From Alphaproteobacteria bacterium (GTDB lineage Bacteria; Pseudomonadota; Alphaproteobacteria; JANSWW01): DNA of 64,000 bases. The DNA lies in assembly GCA_024743275.1 (NCBI GenBank), contig JANSWW010000008.1, positions 1-64,000 on the forward strand, given 5' to 3'. Under the pieces are notes generated by a model. The model was not told where the DNA came from. It worked only from the letters and a program-made list of their open reading frames with translations, and did not search any database. Positions 8,675 through 18,400 of the stretch are shown here, in pieces; position 1 is the stretch's first letter, and each line of letters starts with the position of its first letter. A program made the position numbers and the translations under genes.

Positions 8675-9943
8675 ATGGGCGGGGAGGGCGCCGTCTTGAT
8701 CGCCTACCGTCGGCCGGGCGAGACCCGGGCGGGGCTGCTGCGGGACGGCCCGTCGCAGGATGGACGGATCCAGGATCTGCGGGTCGACCGGGATGGGGGG
8801 CTTGCCGCCGGCACGATTCTGCGCGGCCGGGTCCTCCGCGTCGACCGGTCCCTGAAAGCCGTCTTCGTCGATATCGGCCAGCGCGCGCCGGGATTCCTGC
8901 CGCTGACCAAGCTGCGCCGCGGGACCGACCCCCATGAGGGCGAAAGCCTGATCCTCCAGGTCGCCAACCCGCAGACCCATCAAACGGGGAGGGAAGACAA
9001 GGGCGCGGTGCTCACCGGCGATATCGCCCTGCGCGCCGATCTCGCGGTTCTGACCCCCCGTACGGCGGATATCGTCGTCTCTAAGAAAATTGGCACCGGG
9101 GCGGACCGCAAACGCCTGCGGGAGAGCCTTGCGGCGGCGCTGCCGGAGGGCATCGGCGCCATCGCCCGGACCCGCGCGGCCGAGGCGTCTCCGGAGGCGC
9201 TGGCGGCGGAAGTGCGGGACCTCTGTGCCCGCTGGGCCGCGATGGAGAAGCTGTCGGGCCCGGTGCTGTGGTCGCCGCCGCCCGGCTGGCACGATCTGGC
9301 CGACCACGCCACGGCCTTCCGGGGAGAGCGGCTCGCGCCGCCGCCTGGTTTCGCCGCAGCCGCCTTGGCGCCGGGAGACGCGGATCTGCTCGACGCCGCC
9401 GTCGAGGCGGCGCTGGAGCGCGCGGTGCCGATCGCCGGCGGCAAGGGGCGGCTGGTCATCGACCGGACCGAGGCGCTGACCGCCATCGACATCGACGGCA
9501 GCCTGCCGGCCAAGGCCCTGGCGGAGGCCGCCTTCGCCGAGATTCCCCGTCAGATCCGGCTGCGCGGGCTGGCCGGGATCGTTGTGATCGACCCTCCGCG
9601 TCTGAGGCGGGCCGATCTCGGGCCGGTGGTCGACGCCCTCTCGGCGGTGTTCGCCGGCGACCCGGTCGAGACCGTGGTCCACGGCCTGACCCGGGCCGGG
9701 CTTGTCGAGATCACCCGCGCCCGGACCCGGCCGACGCTGGCCGAGGTCCGCGCCGGGGATCCGATGCTGACCAGGGGGCTCGACGCGCTCCATGCCGCCG
9801 TGCAAGACGCCCTGGCGGAGAAACGGGGATCGGTGACCCTGACCCTGGAGAAAGCCGTGGCGGCGCGCCTGAGAGCCGAGGAACGGGCGCTGATCGAAGC
9901 ACGGGAGCGGTTCGGGGTTGCGGTCGTCCTGGAGGACGGTTAA
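8675..9943 (+). CDS. Ribonuclease E/G family protein
   Basis: The 422-aa product has an N-terminal S1-like region (GTILRGRVLRVDRSLKAVFVDIG, GFLPLTKL), the catalytic-domain segment RTEALTAIDIDGS with the metal-binding aspartates, and VVIDPPRLRR corresponding to the second acidic segment. It is shorter than RNase G (about 490 aa), and I do not see a CPxC zinc-link motif. It may therefore be a compact or partly degenerate member of the family, such as those found after maf in Rhodospirillales. The likely role is RNA maturation or decay. The gene order maf-RNase-yacG is conserved. Confidence 0.85.
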   Translation: MGGEGAVLIAYRRPGETRAGLLRDGPSQDGRIQDLRVDRDGGLAAGTILRGRVLRVDRSLKAVFVDIGQRAPGFLPLTKLRRGTDPHEGESLILQVANPQTHQTGREDKGAVLTGDIALRADLAVLTPRTADIVVSKKIGTGADRKRLRESLAAALPEGIGAIARTRAAEASPEALAAEVRDLCARWAAMEKLSGPVLWSPPPGWHDLADHATAFRGERLAPPPGFAAAALAPGDADLLDAAVEAALERAVPIAGGKGRLVIDRTEALTAIDIDGSLPAKALAEAAFAEIPRQIRLRGLAGIVVIDPPRLRRADLGPVVDALSAVFAGDPVETVVHGLTRAGLVEITRARTRPTLAEVRAGDPMLTRGLDALHAAVQDALAEKRGSVTLTLEKAVAARLRAEERALIEARERFGVAVVLEDG

Positions 9944-10017
9944 GTGGCAAACAGTTGAGTGGCGGGTGGGCACCCGCATCCCCTTTGTCTATGCGGAGAC
10001 CTCCCGAGGCCGGACCC

Positions 10018-10245
10018 ATGACCAAGAAGAAGAGCAAAGCGATATGCGCCCAATGCGGCAAGCCGATGGGCGCCGACAAGACCCACCGGCCGTTCTGCTC
10101 GGCGCGCTGCAAACAGCTCGATCTCGGCCGCTGGCTCGGCGAGAGCTACCGGATCGAAACCGAGGAACCGGCCGATCCCGAGACCCTCGATCAACTGATG
10201 GCCGGCGGGACGGTCGCCCCCTTCCCGGGACGGCGGGGGGAATAG
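10018..10245 (+). CDS. yacG: DNA gyrase inhibitor YacG
   Basis: This 75-aa zinc protein carries the pattern CAQCGKP ... FCSARCKQLDLGRWL, which supplies the four zinc-binding cysteines. The E. coli homologue binds GyrB and inhibits gyrase. The acidic C terminus (ETEEPADPETLDQL) is normal. It is the last gene of the core block before tRNA-Phe. Confidence 0.93.
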   Translation: MTKKKSKAICAQCGKPMGADKTHRPFCSARCKQLDLGRWLGESYRIETEEPADPETLDQLMAGGTVAPFPGRRGE

Positions 10246-10352
10246 CGAAATCGGCAAAAAAGCGCGGTCTGGGTGCTTGACCGCCTGCCGCCGATGGACT
10301 ATCACCCCGGTCTCTCTTGCGTCGGACCCGCCCCGCCGGTCCCGGCGCCGAT

Positions 10353-10428
10353 GCCCAGGTAGCTCAGTTGGTAGAGCAGCGGATTGAAAATCCGCGTGTC
10401 GGTGGTTCGAATCCGCCCCTGGGCACCA
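10353..10428 (+). tRNA. tRNA-Phe (GAA)
   Basis: The 76-nt cloverleaf includes encoded CCA. The acceptor stem is GCCCAGG/CCTGGGC, the anticodon arm is GCGGA-TTGAAAA-TCCGC with anticodon GAA, and the T-loop is TTCGAAT. The 3' end faces right into the genomic island. Its last bases recur at 22922, marking this gene as the integration site. Confidence 0.98.
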
Positions 10429-10487
10429 TTTTTTCCTGAAATTTTGGTGATACCCCGCGTTGTGCTCGACCCGGCGTCGCATTTGGT
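10413..10487. repeat. Left copy of tRNA-Phe 3'-end direct repeat (attL-like)
   Basis: Bases 10413-10435 match 22922-22944 at 22 of 23 positions: CCGCCCCTGGGCA, one mismatch, then CATTTTTTC. Weaker similarity, roughly 70-75 percent by eye, continues for about 50 bp, including a shared GTGxTCGACCCGGxGTCGC block. The duplicated segment therefore exceeds a minimal attachment core. Confidence 0.7.
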
Positions 10488-10666
10488 GTTGTTCTCCAGT
10501 GATGTCAGCGGTTAGCCTTTGAATTCCACGGCGGTCCCGTGATGTCGGAGCGCCGCCAGCCCATGGGCATGCCTAGTGCCGCGCCCTCTTCATCAGCAGA
10601 TCCAAAGCTCGAGTTCTTGTGCATCCGCGATCCCTCTGGCGATAAATCAGTGTGAGCTGAGACCGT

Positions 10667-11060
10667 ATTGACCTGACAGTTTACGCCACACCCGAGCCGA
10701 CCGAGGACGGGTCGGGTGTGGCCATGCCGCTCCTTATTGGGGTTAGGATTTGTTCGCCAAAAACAATCCAGCCAGTCAGGAGAAGCGACAGGACCACGAA
10801 GGACAAGGTAGCACGACGCAAGCTCTCCCTGCTCGAACTTGCGACCGAGATGAACAACGTCTCCAAGGCCTGCAGGATCATGGCTGCTCGCAAAAGTAGT
10901 TCTATGAGATCCGGCGCAACTTCCAGACCTATGGCTCGGAAGGCCTGATCTACCGGCTGCCCGGCGCCAAGGGGCCGCGTCCCAACCGGATGACCGAGGA
11001 GGTCGAGACGGCTGTCCTCGACCACGCCCTGAAGCATCCCGGCCATCGGATGACACTCAT
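10667..11060 (+). pseudogene. IS481-type transposase, N-terminal remnant with left inverted repeat
   Basis: From about 10800 the translation reads KLSLLELATEMNNVSKACRIM, then after a frameshift near 10893 YEIRRNFQTYGSEGLI and ...EEVETAVLDHALKHPGH. This is the helix-turn-helix N terminus of a common IS481-family transposase. It stops abruptly at about 11056 against the end of the ABC-3C operon. A terminal repeat may start at 10667 (ATTGACCTGACAGTTTACGC), resembling 14850-14869 read inward (ATTACAGTTGCCAGTTTGGC). The matching C-terminal part lies at 14871-15092 in the opposite orientation. Confidence 0.75.
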
Positions 11061-11070
11061 TCCGTTCCGC

Positions 11071-13005
11071 TTAGTTCCGTTCCGGCCAATCCGCCGGGAT
11101 GAGCTTTGCTCCGGAGGACTTCGTCCAACGTTCTCGGGTTGCATTGACATACCGGCTATCGTCGCTGATGTAGGCATGCTCAATGAGAATCACTTGAAGA
11201 CCGATCCGGCGAGCGGTCTCATCGAACAGGACGTTTACAATCTTTCGCATTGCCTGCCGTTCACTATCAATTTCCATCTCTTCCAGGCTCTTCTCGTCGC
11301 CGCCCTCCGGGTAATATGGACGACTAATCTGATCGATTACCAAAAGACCAGGCACAGGACCTCGGATGGTCTCAAAATGTTTTTGAAGGGCAAACAAAAG
11401 GGCCAAGTGTATTGATAGATAATTTTGATCTGAACCAACTTCCGCTAACGATAGCACAGCGCGCCTTTCCGATTCGATCAAGGACAGCCTCGGCATGGCA
11501 GAGAATTGAATTCTAGCATTTGTAGCGGGAACCTCAGTCGGAAGCTCGGCAAGCAATTCTGTCGCGTAACCTGAAACCATGGTCTCGGCGTCTCGTAGTC
11601 GATCTCGCTTGGCTTGATGATCAACCCTGTCCTGAAGTTCCGCGATTTCGTTCTGCAGAGGCCGCAGATCGACCGTTGGAAGATCAAAATCTTCCGCTGT
11701 TGTTTCCAGAAACTGGCTCACTCTACCGATGACGAGAGTCCGAGCTTGAGCGAGCGTAGCGGCTCGTCTTGAAGCTTCGGTTTGTCGAATGATCGCAGTG
11801 ATTTGTGTCTCAGCTTCTCTGAGACGCATTGATCTTGAACCTATCTCATCTTCTACCTGAGAGAGCTGCTCAATCAGCTCCGGACGCAATTGATCGACCG
11901 ACGCAACCTCTTCGCGAATGATGCTTAGGGAGGCATGGATTTGCTCGGCCATATTGTGGCCCACGTCTGTCTCTGCGTCACAAACCGGACATCGCCTTTC
12001 GTCAAGCTTCAGGTGTTCCACCAAGGCGAGCTTATGGGATTGTCCTGATACAGCTGTTTCATACCCACGCGCCTCACGGATTGTTCGGTTCAACGATCTT
12101 CGTTTGTCCCGTAGGGCTGAAATCTCCGCCACAAGAGACTGGCGCTCTGTTTCAAGCGCATCAAGCTCGTCACCACCCGAGGCACTCGTTGTTTCTACGT
12201 CAGAACTAACAATCCCTCGTAGTTCTTCCAGGAGGACCTGATCGGGAGCAGTCGAGCTTGGAGGAGCAACCAAACCAACTTCTGCCGCCTGACTCAGTAG
12301 CGCCATCGAACGCTCTGTCAGGCGGCTTTGACTTCTCTCTCGGGCATTCGCTTCGTGTTGAAGGCGCTTCAGAGCGGCTTCTAGTCGCCTAAGGCGACGC
12401 TCCGCAAGTACACTTTCCTGATCAACCGCACCCAGGAAGTACGGAAGTGTCGCTCGAATATCTCGCGCCTTGTCTGCCCGGTTCAAGTCATGGAGCAATG
12501 TGGTTTTACTCACAATTACGTCGCCGGACAAGAACAGATAAGGCGTAACATGCCGGACCGTCGCCCGGCCAACCTCTGATTTGAGCGCAGTGTCCGGATC
12601 TTCGATATCGCCAATTCCAAAAGCGCGTTCAATCTCCTTCTTGGCATGCTCCCTTGGCGTTCGACCTTCCAATTCGTCAGCTGTCATCGGCATCTCAAGA
12701 GATTTACCGGTTCTAATGAACATTTGTCCGGTGCCTTTGCCTGCCTTTGGTATGCTCCGGCCAGCAATCAAGTGAAGATCATCCTTCACCCATTGAACGG
12801 CAACAGCTTCCGCATGCCCTCTGACATACCAAGGCAGATCGCAACTTGTTGAGCCAAGACAGTAGTCAATCGCATCGATAATTGCCGACTTGCCGGTGCC
12901 AGATGCTCCGGTGATTACATTCACTTGGTCTGGCTTGAAATCAATTGTTCGGCGTCTCCCCTCCGCGCCAAAAAAAGCAATGCTAAGAATATTCCAACGG
13001 CTCAT
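11071..13005 (-). CDS. DUF3732-type ABC/Rad50-like ATPase of an ABC-three-component system
   Basis: From ATG 13005 the protein is 644 aa. Walker A is GASGTGKS at residues 33-40. A long coiled-coil region (about 200-520, rich in Glu, Arg and Leu) contains a CPVC motif at 339-342, like the Rad50 zinc hook. The C-terminal half has LLVIDQISRPYYP, a Walker B in which the usual Glu is Gln, as I recall for DUF3732 proteins. These SMC-like ATPases are the motor of ABC-3C conflict systems and probably sense foreign or damaged nucleic acid. The start overlaps the upstream middle-component gene by ATGA, so it is the third gene of a coupled operon. The local base composition is less GC-rich than the core genome. 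Confidence 0.8.
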   Translation of the reverse strand: MSRWNILSIAFFGAEGRRRTIDFKPDQVNVITGASGTGKSAIIDAIDYCLGSTSCDLPWYVRGHAEAVAVQWVKDDLHLIAGRSIPKAGKGTGQMFIRTGKSLEMPMTADELEGRTPREHAKKEIERAFGIGDIEDPDTALKSEVGRATVRHVTPYLFLSGDVIVSKTTLLHDLNRADKARDIRATLPYFLGAVDQESVLAERRLRRLEAALKRLQHEANARERSQSRLTERSMALLSQAAEVGLVAPPSSTAPDQVLLEELRGIVSSDVETTSASGGDELDALETERQSLVAEISALRDKRRSLNRTIREARGYETAVSGQSHKLALVEHLKLDERRCPVCDAETDVGHNMAEQIHASLSIIREEVASVDQLRPELIEQLSQVEDEIGSRSMRLREAETQITAIIRQTEASRRAATLAQARTLVIGRVSQFLETTAEDFDLPTVDLRPLQNEIAELQDRVDHQAKRDRLRDAETMVSGYATELLAELPTEVPATNARIQFSAMPRLSLIESERRAVLSLAEVGSDQNYLSIHLALLFALQKHFETIRGPVPGLLVIDQISRPYYPEGGDEKSLEEMEIDSERQAMRKIVNVLFDETARRIGLQVILIEHAYISDDSRYVNATRERWTKSSGAKLIPADWPERN

Positions 13006-13487
13006 AACGTTACCCCCAAAGCGGAAAAAACCGATCCCGCTGAGCCTGCATCGCCCATCCAAGCACCAAGTCGCTCAGCCCTGCGGATTGCTTTCTTTGG
13101 CTCTATCGGCAACCTTCCCACAGGCGCTTTGATCGGTGGCTTAGGACCGAGGGTAATCGTACCGCCATCGACAAGTGCGAGCGCTTTCGACGCTAGACCC
13201 AGCTTCAACGTGGCTGACACCATGTCAAGCGATGCATCAAGTCGCGCACCTAGGTTTGGCCGAATTTCTGGATATCTGTTGAGCCAGGCGAGAAGCCCTG
13301 TTGAGACGTTGGTCTCGGAAAAAGACCTCTCTGTGTCTCTCGACATTGCAATGGGTAGAGCAAGGTATATCAAGGCAATTGATGGGTTCTGAGCAGAGAC
13401 TGAATGGTACTCACGACAAAAGCCTATTGCCGCATACGCTCCGAATGCAGGGTTTGTTTCGGCATACAAATCGTGTGCTATCGTCAA
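13002..13487 (-). CDS. Middle component of ABC-three-component system
   Basis: This 161-aa soluble protein has no recognisable catalytic motif. It starts MTIAHDLYAETNPAFGAYAAIGFC and ends ...RAERLGAWMGDAGSAGSVFSALGV. Its position between an effector/CTD gene and a DUF3732 ATPase, with four-base ATGA overlaps on both sides, its size and its sequence style match the middle components described for ABC-3C systems. Those are thought to link the ATPase to the effector. Assignment to a numbered middle-component class needs a profile search. Confidence 0.65.
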   Translation of the reverse strand: MTIAHDLYAETNPAFGAYAAIGFCREYHSVSAQNPSIALIYLALPIAMSRDTERSFSETNVSTGLLAWLNRYPEIRPNLGARLDASLDMVSATLKLGLASKALALVDGGTITLGPKPPIKAPVGRLPIEPKKAIRRAERLGAWMGDAGSAGSVFSALGVTL

Positions 13488-14695
13488 CTTTCAAATCCCA
13501 ACAGCGTTCGGAAATCTGGGTGCCACCCAACCCGGCCGGTCGTAGAGAGGACTTGGAAAGAGCCTCTGACGTAGTAGGGAGCCGTAACCGTAGCGGCTAT
13601 GGATTCAATATCGTTTGGGGCGTCAAAATGGCTCCATTTCAAAAGTGCATGCCCTTTCGCTTTTGCTTCGTCATCGCTTGCTCCATCGCATTGTTCACAG
13701 ATTTCCGTATGTCGATCAGCCCATTCCTCTGTGAGTCTTTCATCGTATCGGAGAATGAGGTCATGCCTTGACGGATTTTCCGTTGACCACGCTGATCGGG
13801 TTTCCCGAGCCCGCCATTCCTCCCGTATTGCTCGGCTTAACTCGCTGCTCGAACCGTCCACTAAGGAGATTTGTTTCTCGATCATGCTGTCAGGTCTGTA
13901 AGAGGCCGGCGGGTTTACGGTCTCGAATGGGTTGGGGAGTCTGTCTAGTTCAATGTCCGCGACAATTTCTGAATGACGTTGAACGACTTCAAAGCGAGAG
14001 ATCGCCTTCTCACGCTTGTTGCACATCGAATAGAGGACTTGTCGATCCCACCACTCGACAAGCCTCTTAGCAACCTGTGGGCGTTTTTCCGCAGGCACCG
14101 ATTTCAGATCGTTCGCCAACTCTTCCTCAATGGTGGTGACGTTTGGCTGTCCCGGCTTCAGCCGCGCCGCTGAAATCAGTTTTGACTTAATGTCCGCGCC
14201 TAATCCCAAAAAAGCCTCGCAACCAGCTACTCGCTCAGCGTGTGGCAGCGTAGGCTTTCCAGAAGACTTTGCGTCAGCGCGTTCTCTCTGAACCCGTTCC
14301 GCCTCTTCGTTAAGCGCAATGATAAGATCACTTCGATCGGAATCTTCATCCAGCAGCGCTTCTAAAAGGGACCCTGCTTGTATATTAGCGACGCTGACCA
14401 AGTTGAATCTGGTTCGCGCCATGTCGATTTCGGGAAGAACGTCGATCCAAGCTCGAAGTGTTTTCCATAGTGAAACGCTTTTCAGCGTAAGCGGCGAAGG
14501 TTTTTCTACAAGCGTATGTTTTAGTTGTTCAAGAAAGGTCGCACCGGACGCAGTCAGCACCACGTCGTCAAGCGTTTCGATGTAGATAGCAGCATCATCA
14601 TCAACCTCACGCCACAACATCAGAAGGGCGTGAAGGCCCTGATAACGAAACCCCAATGCAGCATCTGAGGCACTATGGGCAGATGTTTCTTCCAC
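13484..14695 (-). CDS. ABC-3C effector with N-terminal nuclease-like domain and CTD
   Basis: In this 403-aa protein the N-terminal 70 residues follow the pattern GFRYQGLHALLML ... IYIETLDDVVL ... FLEQLKH. Here E40, D43 and Q57-x-K59 look like the E...QxK active site of PD-(D/E)xK nucleases of the DUF4297/Cap4 type. The C-terminal half (DIELDRLPNPFETV, RAIREEWRARETR) resembles the ABC-3C C-terminal domain that pairs with the middle component. The likely role is the nuclease effector of the system. It is the first gene of the operon, and 14696-14849 must hold the promoter. Catalytic residues are assigned by eye. Confidence 0.7.
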   Translation of the reverse strand: MEETSAHSASDAALGFRYQGLHALLMLWREVDDDAAIYIETLDDVVLTASGATFLEQLKHTLVEKPSPLTLKSVSLWKTLRAWIDVLPEIDMARTRFNLVSVANIQAGSLLEALLDEDSDRSDLIIALNEEAERVQRERADAKSSGKPTLPHAERVAGCEAFLGLGADIKSKLISAARLKPGQPNVTTIEEELANDLKSVPAEKRPQVAKRLVEWWDRQVLYSMCNKREKAISRFEVVQRHSEIVADIELDRLPNPFETVNPPASYRPDSMIEKQISLVDGSSSELSRAIREEWRARETRSAWSTENPSRHDLILRYDERLTEEWADRHTEICEQCDGASDDEAKAKGHALLKWSHFDAPNDIESIAATVTAPYYVRGSFQVLSTTGRVGWHPDFRTLLGFES

Positions 14696-14849
14696 TTGAT
14701 CGAATTCCGCTCTGGAATACTCCCCACAGACTCAACTTATGCACTAAAGAATCTGGAGTGGATAGCGGTATGTCAATCCCGAAATAGATGTTCAGATTTT
14801 TCGGCCTCTTGTGCCAGTTTTTGTACAGAGACGGTAATCGCATTACAGT

Positions 14850-15092
14850 TGCCAGTTTGGCGGGGTCGGTTTAAGCGGCTTTGCGTTTCGTTCCTTCCTT
14901 TTGGCTCTGGTTCTTCGGCAAGCCGTCGATGAAGGCCTTGGCCTGGGGCCTCCCGTTCATGTCACGGCCCTGGTGCGAGCGCTTGGTGTTGTGGGTCTTG
15001 AGGAAAACATCGAGGTCGGCCTGCATTTCCTCGATTCCCTCGTAGAACTTGGTGCGCCCCATGACTCTGAAGTGCTCGTCGAGCAGCGTGCG
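14850..15092 (-). pseudogene. IS481-type transposase, C-terminal remnant with terminal repeat
   Basis: The minus strand from 15092 reads TLLDEHFRVMGRTKFYEG, EEMQADLDVFLKTHNTKRSHQGRDMNG and AFIDGLPK, then stops at 14871. This is the C-terminal part of the integrase core that the 10667-11060 fragment lacks. An inverted terminal repeat lies at 14850-14869. Upstream of 15092 the frame breaks into unrelated sequence. Because this half points the opposite way to the N-terminal half, the two cannot be one simply interrupted IS; an inversion or two copies are needed. Confidence 0.75.
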
Positions 15093-15189
15093 AGGCCGAG
15101 GCCCGTCGGATGGCGAAAGACTTCTACGCCGAAGCCAGGGTCAAGGCGGGCGGGGGTATGCCGATGAAACGCCGGACCTTCCAGAACGG

Positions 15190-15437
15190 GACCGCCGTCA
15201 TCGCTCCGGAACATCCGCCCACCGGTAACCATACTTTCAGAGATCGGCGGACTAAGGCTATGCTCGCGTCTGGGCCGGCGCGTCGGTCGCCGCGCCGACG
15301 GGTGGTTGCGAAAGTGGCGGTTGCGAGAGGCGGTTGCGAGAGGGGAGCGCATGCTGTTACGCGACAAGGCGCAGGTGTTGGTGCGGGAGTGGCTCGCTCT
15401 GCCCAAGGCGGAGAACGGCCTGCCGCTCAAGACCGAT
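15190..15437 (+). repeat. Left copy of the duplicated spacer and PAS-gene 5' end
   Basis: The sequence aligns with about 23110-23348. The coding part (ATG 15351 onward) is nearly identical for 87 bp; the noncoding part before it is alignable but more diverged (CCGTCATCGCTCC, CGCCGCGCCGAC and GAGAGGGGAGCGC are shared). Similarity ends exactly at GAT 15435-15437. Confidence 0.8.
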
Positions 15438-15485
15438 CACGTGGGCGTTTCCCGCGCCGCCGTATCCCTGAAGAAGATGGCGTAG
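15351..15485 (+). pseudogene. Truncated copy of the PAS-domain gene at 23262
   Basis: ATG 15351 with the ribosome-binding site GAGGGGAG opens MLLRDKAQVLVREWLALPKAE and runs 29 codons with two changes from the intact gene at 23262-23819. It then crosses into unrelated sequence (antisense to the RND gene) and stops at 15485. It records a recombination junction rather than a functional protein. Confidence 0.8.
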
Positions 15486-18400
15486 AGGCAAGGGCATACC
15501 AACAAAGTGAGGACGGTCCCCACGATCAGGCCGCCGGCGATGACGACGGCCAAATCATAGAACAACACGTCGCGCGACAGAATAATGGGCGCGAGGCCCA
15601 ACGCCGTGGTGCAGGTGGTCATGACGATGGGCTGCAGGCGCTGAACGCCCGCTTCGACAATCGCCTCTCTCATAGCCCGTCCGTTCTCGCGTTCGATCTC
15701 GATACGGTCGATCAGGACGATCGCGTTATTGATAACGATCCCCATCAGGGCGAGGAAGCCGAGAATGCCCATGAAGCTGAAATTGGCGCCGGGAAAGATC
15801 AGCAAGGAGCCGGAAACCCCGGTGATCACCAGCGGGATGGTCAGAACGATGATAAGCGGCTTCTTGAAGCTGTCGAACTGCCAGATCAGCACCAGCACCA
15901 TCAACGCAAGAGCGAGCGGGAGATTGGCGAACAGATTGCCCTGGGCCGTCGCCGAATCTTCGATCTCGCCGCCCTTCTCGATGCGATAGCCATCGGGAAG
16001 CGACTCGATCAGGGCCTGGACCTCCGGGGCCACATGGCTATCCAGGCCGGCCGCCGTGAACTGGGTCGATTTGCCGGAAATCGTGACCACCCGCTCCAGG
16101 TCCCGACGCTGAATCCGGCTGTAGGAGGGAACACCGTCGAAGGTCGCCACTTGCAAGAGCGGCACCGGGTTGGCCCCGTCCAGGCCGACATTGAGCGTCC
16201 GCAACCGGTCGATGTTCGTGCGCTGATCCCCTTGAGCCCGCAAGACGATGGGAATGGCGTTGTCGCCGAGACGGTAGTCGCTCACGGTGACGCCGCTCAG
16301 CTGACTTTCGAGCGCGTTGGCGATTTGTTGGCTGGTCACGCCAGCGCGTCGCGCCGCCGTCTGGTCGACGCGGACCTCGATCGTCAGGCTCGGGTTCTCC
16401 CAATCATGTTGGACGTCGCGCGAGCCGGGTGCGTCCCGCAGGATCTGTTTCAGCCGCTCGGCGGCCCCGATCAGAACACCGCTGTCTTCGCCGACGATTC
16501 TAAACTCGACCAATCCCGCTTCGCCCGGACCCATGGACATGGGTTTGGCGCTGATGCGGGCCTCCGACAAACCGGCGACGCCGAATTCCTCCACCTTCTG
16601 CTTCAGGATTTGGACGTCTTCCGAGCGCTCAACATTGACCAGGAGATAGGCCACGTTCGGGAAGCCGTCGATGGGCTCCAGGGAGAGGTAGAAGCGCGGT
16701 CCGCCGGATGCGATGTAGGCCGCGGCGGAGACGACTTGGGGATTGCGCTCCTTATCCATCAGCCACCGGGTCAGCTTGTCGACCACGTCTTGGGTCGCAT
16801 AGGAATTCGCGCCCACCGGCATGTTCACGATAATCTGGAGTTGTGTACGCTCCGAGGCGGGGAAGAAGGTCTTGGAGGTGAACTGGAAGAGCCAGGCCCC
16901 AAAGAACAACGACCCGATCGCGCCCAAGATCACGAGATAGCGCGCCTTGATCGCCGTTGTCAGGATCCCGCGATAGACCTGATAGACGCGACCGCTATAG
17001 AGCGCCTTCTCGTCACTCGACGTGTCGCTTTTGATGAACCAGACACAGAACATCACCAGAAGCATCAAGGCGACGAACCAACTGACGAAGAGCGCGATCG
17101 CGATCACAAGCGAGATGGACCGGGTATACTCCCCGGCCGAGCCCGGGGCCAGCATCAAGGGCATGAAGGCCAGGATGGTGGTGAGGGAGGCGGCGAGCAG
17201 CGGCGTCGAGAGCGCGCGGCCCGCTTCCAAGCCGGCTTTCAGGCGGTCCTGTCCCTGCTGAATACGGGCCTGGATCTCTTCCGCGACGACGATCCCGTTA
17301 TCGACCAACAGGCCAAGAGCGATGATGAGCGAGGCGAGCGACATGCGCTCGAGCTCGATCCCGAAGACCCGCATGACGAGGACCGACATCAGCATGACCA
17401 GAGGCACCATCGCCCCGACGATCAAACCCGTGCGCAGCCCCAGGAACGCCACCACGACCAAGAGAACGATAATCACCGTCTGCCATAGATTGTTCAGAAC
17501 GCCGAAGACCGCGAACTCGATCTCGTCGGGCTGATAAGTGATGTAGTCGAACGCCATGCCCAGGGGCATGGTGGCTTCATAGGAGGAAACCAAGGCGCGC
17601 AGGCTCTCGCCGAACTCGAAGCTGTCGAAATTGTCGATCATCGACACGCTGAGGATGACCGCCTCCTGGCCGTTGAACGCCGCCGGAGAAATCGGCGGAT
17701 CGGCATAGGCCAGCCGGAAGGTCGCGAGATCCTGCAGATAGAAGGTGACGCCGTCCACCCGGACAGCGAAGTTCTCCACGTCTTGGAGGGTGCCGAAGTC
17801 GCCCGTGGGCTCGACGATGATCGTCGATCCGTCGGCTTCGATCCGGCCGCCCGGCAGGATGACGTTTTGGGTGGCGATGGCGTCGACGATCGTCTGCGGG
17901 GCCACGCCCAACTGGGACAGCCTGACCACGTCCAGGTCGACGAAAACCCGCTGCTCACGGACACCGAAAAACTCGACCTTGCGGACCCCGGGCACGCGGG
18001 CGTAGACGAGCCGCCGCAAGTCTTCCGCCGCTTCCCGGAACTCCCAGTTTTCGAACCCGTCGCCCGTGATGGCGATGGTCGCCATGGCGACGTTTCCCTT
18101 GTCGTCGAAGACGAAGGGGCCGGCGGTGCCGTCCGGCAGGTCGTGGATGACGTCGCCCATCTTGTTCCGAAGGTCGATCCAGATTTGGTCCATGTCCGTG
18201 TATTCGTCGTGGACCTCGACATCGACCTGCGACCGGCCGACGGAACTGGTCGACGTGATATGCTTGATCTCGGCAATCTCGCGCAGTTTCTCCTCGACCT
18301 TGGTGGTGATCAGGTCCTCGACCCGCTCCGCCGACAGGCCCGGATACTGAAAAATCACCGACGCGTTGCGGATCTCGATCTTCGGATCTTCACGCGAGGG

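Noticed and set aside
10505..11056. 183-codon minus-strand frame after tRNA-Phe
   Set aside because: It is antisense to the IS481 transposase remnant, with no homology-like features.
15110..17488. 792-codon open frame on the plus strand
   Set aside because: It is antisense to the RND pump, has Asp/Arg/Gln-biased composition and matches no family. The minus strand encodes a full transporter.
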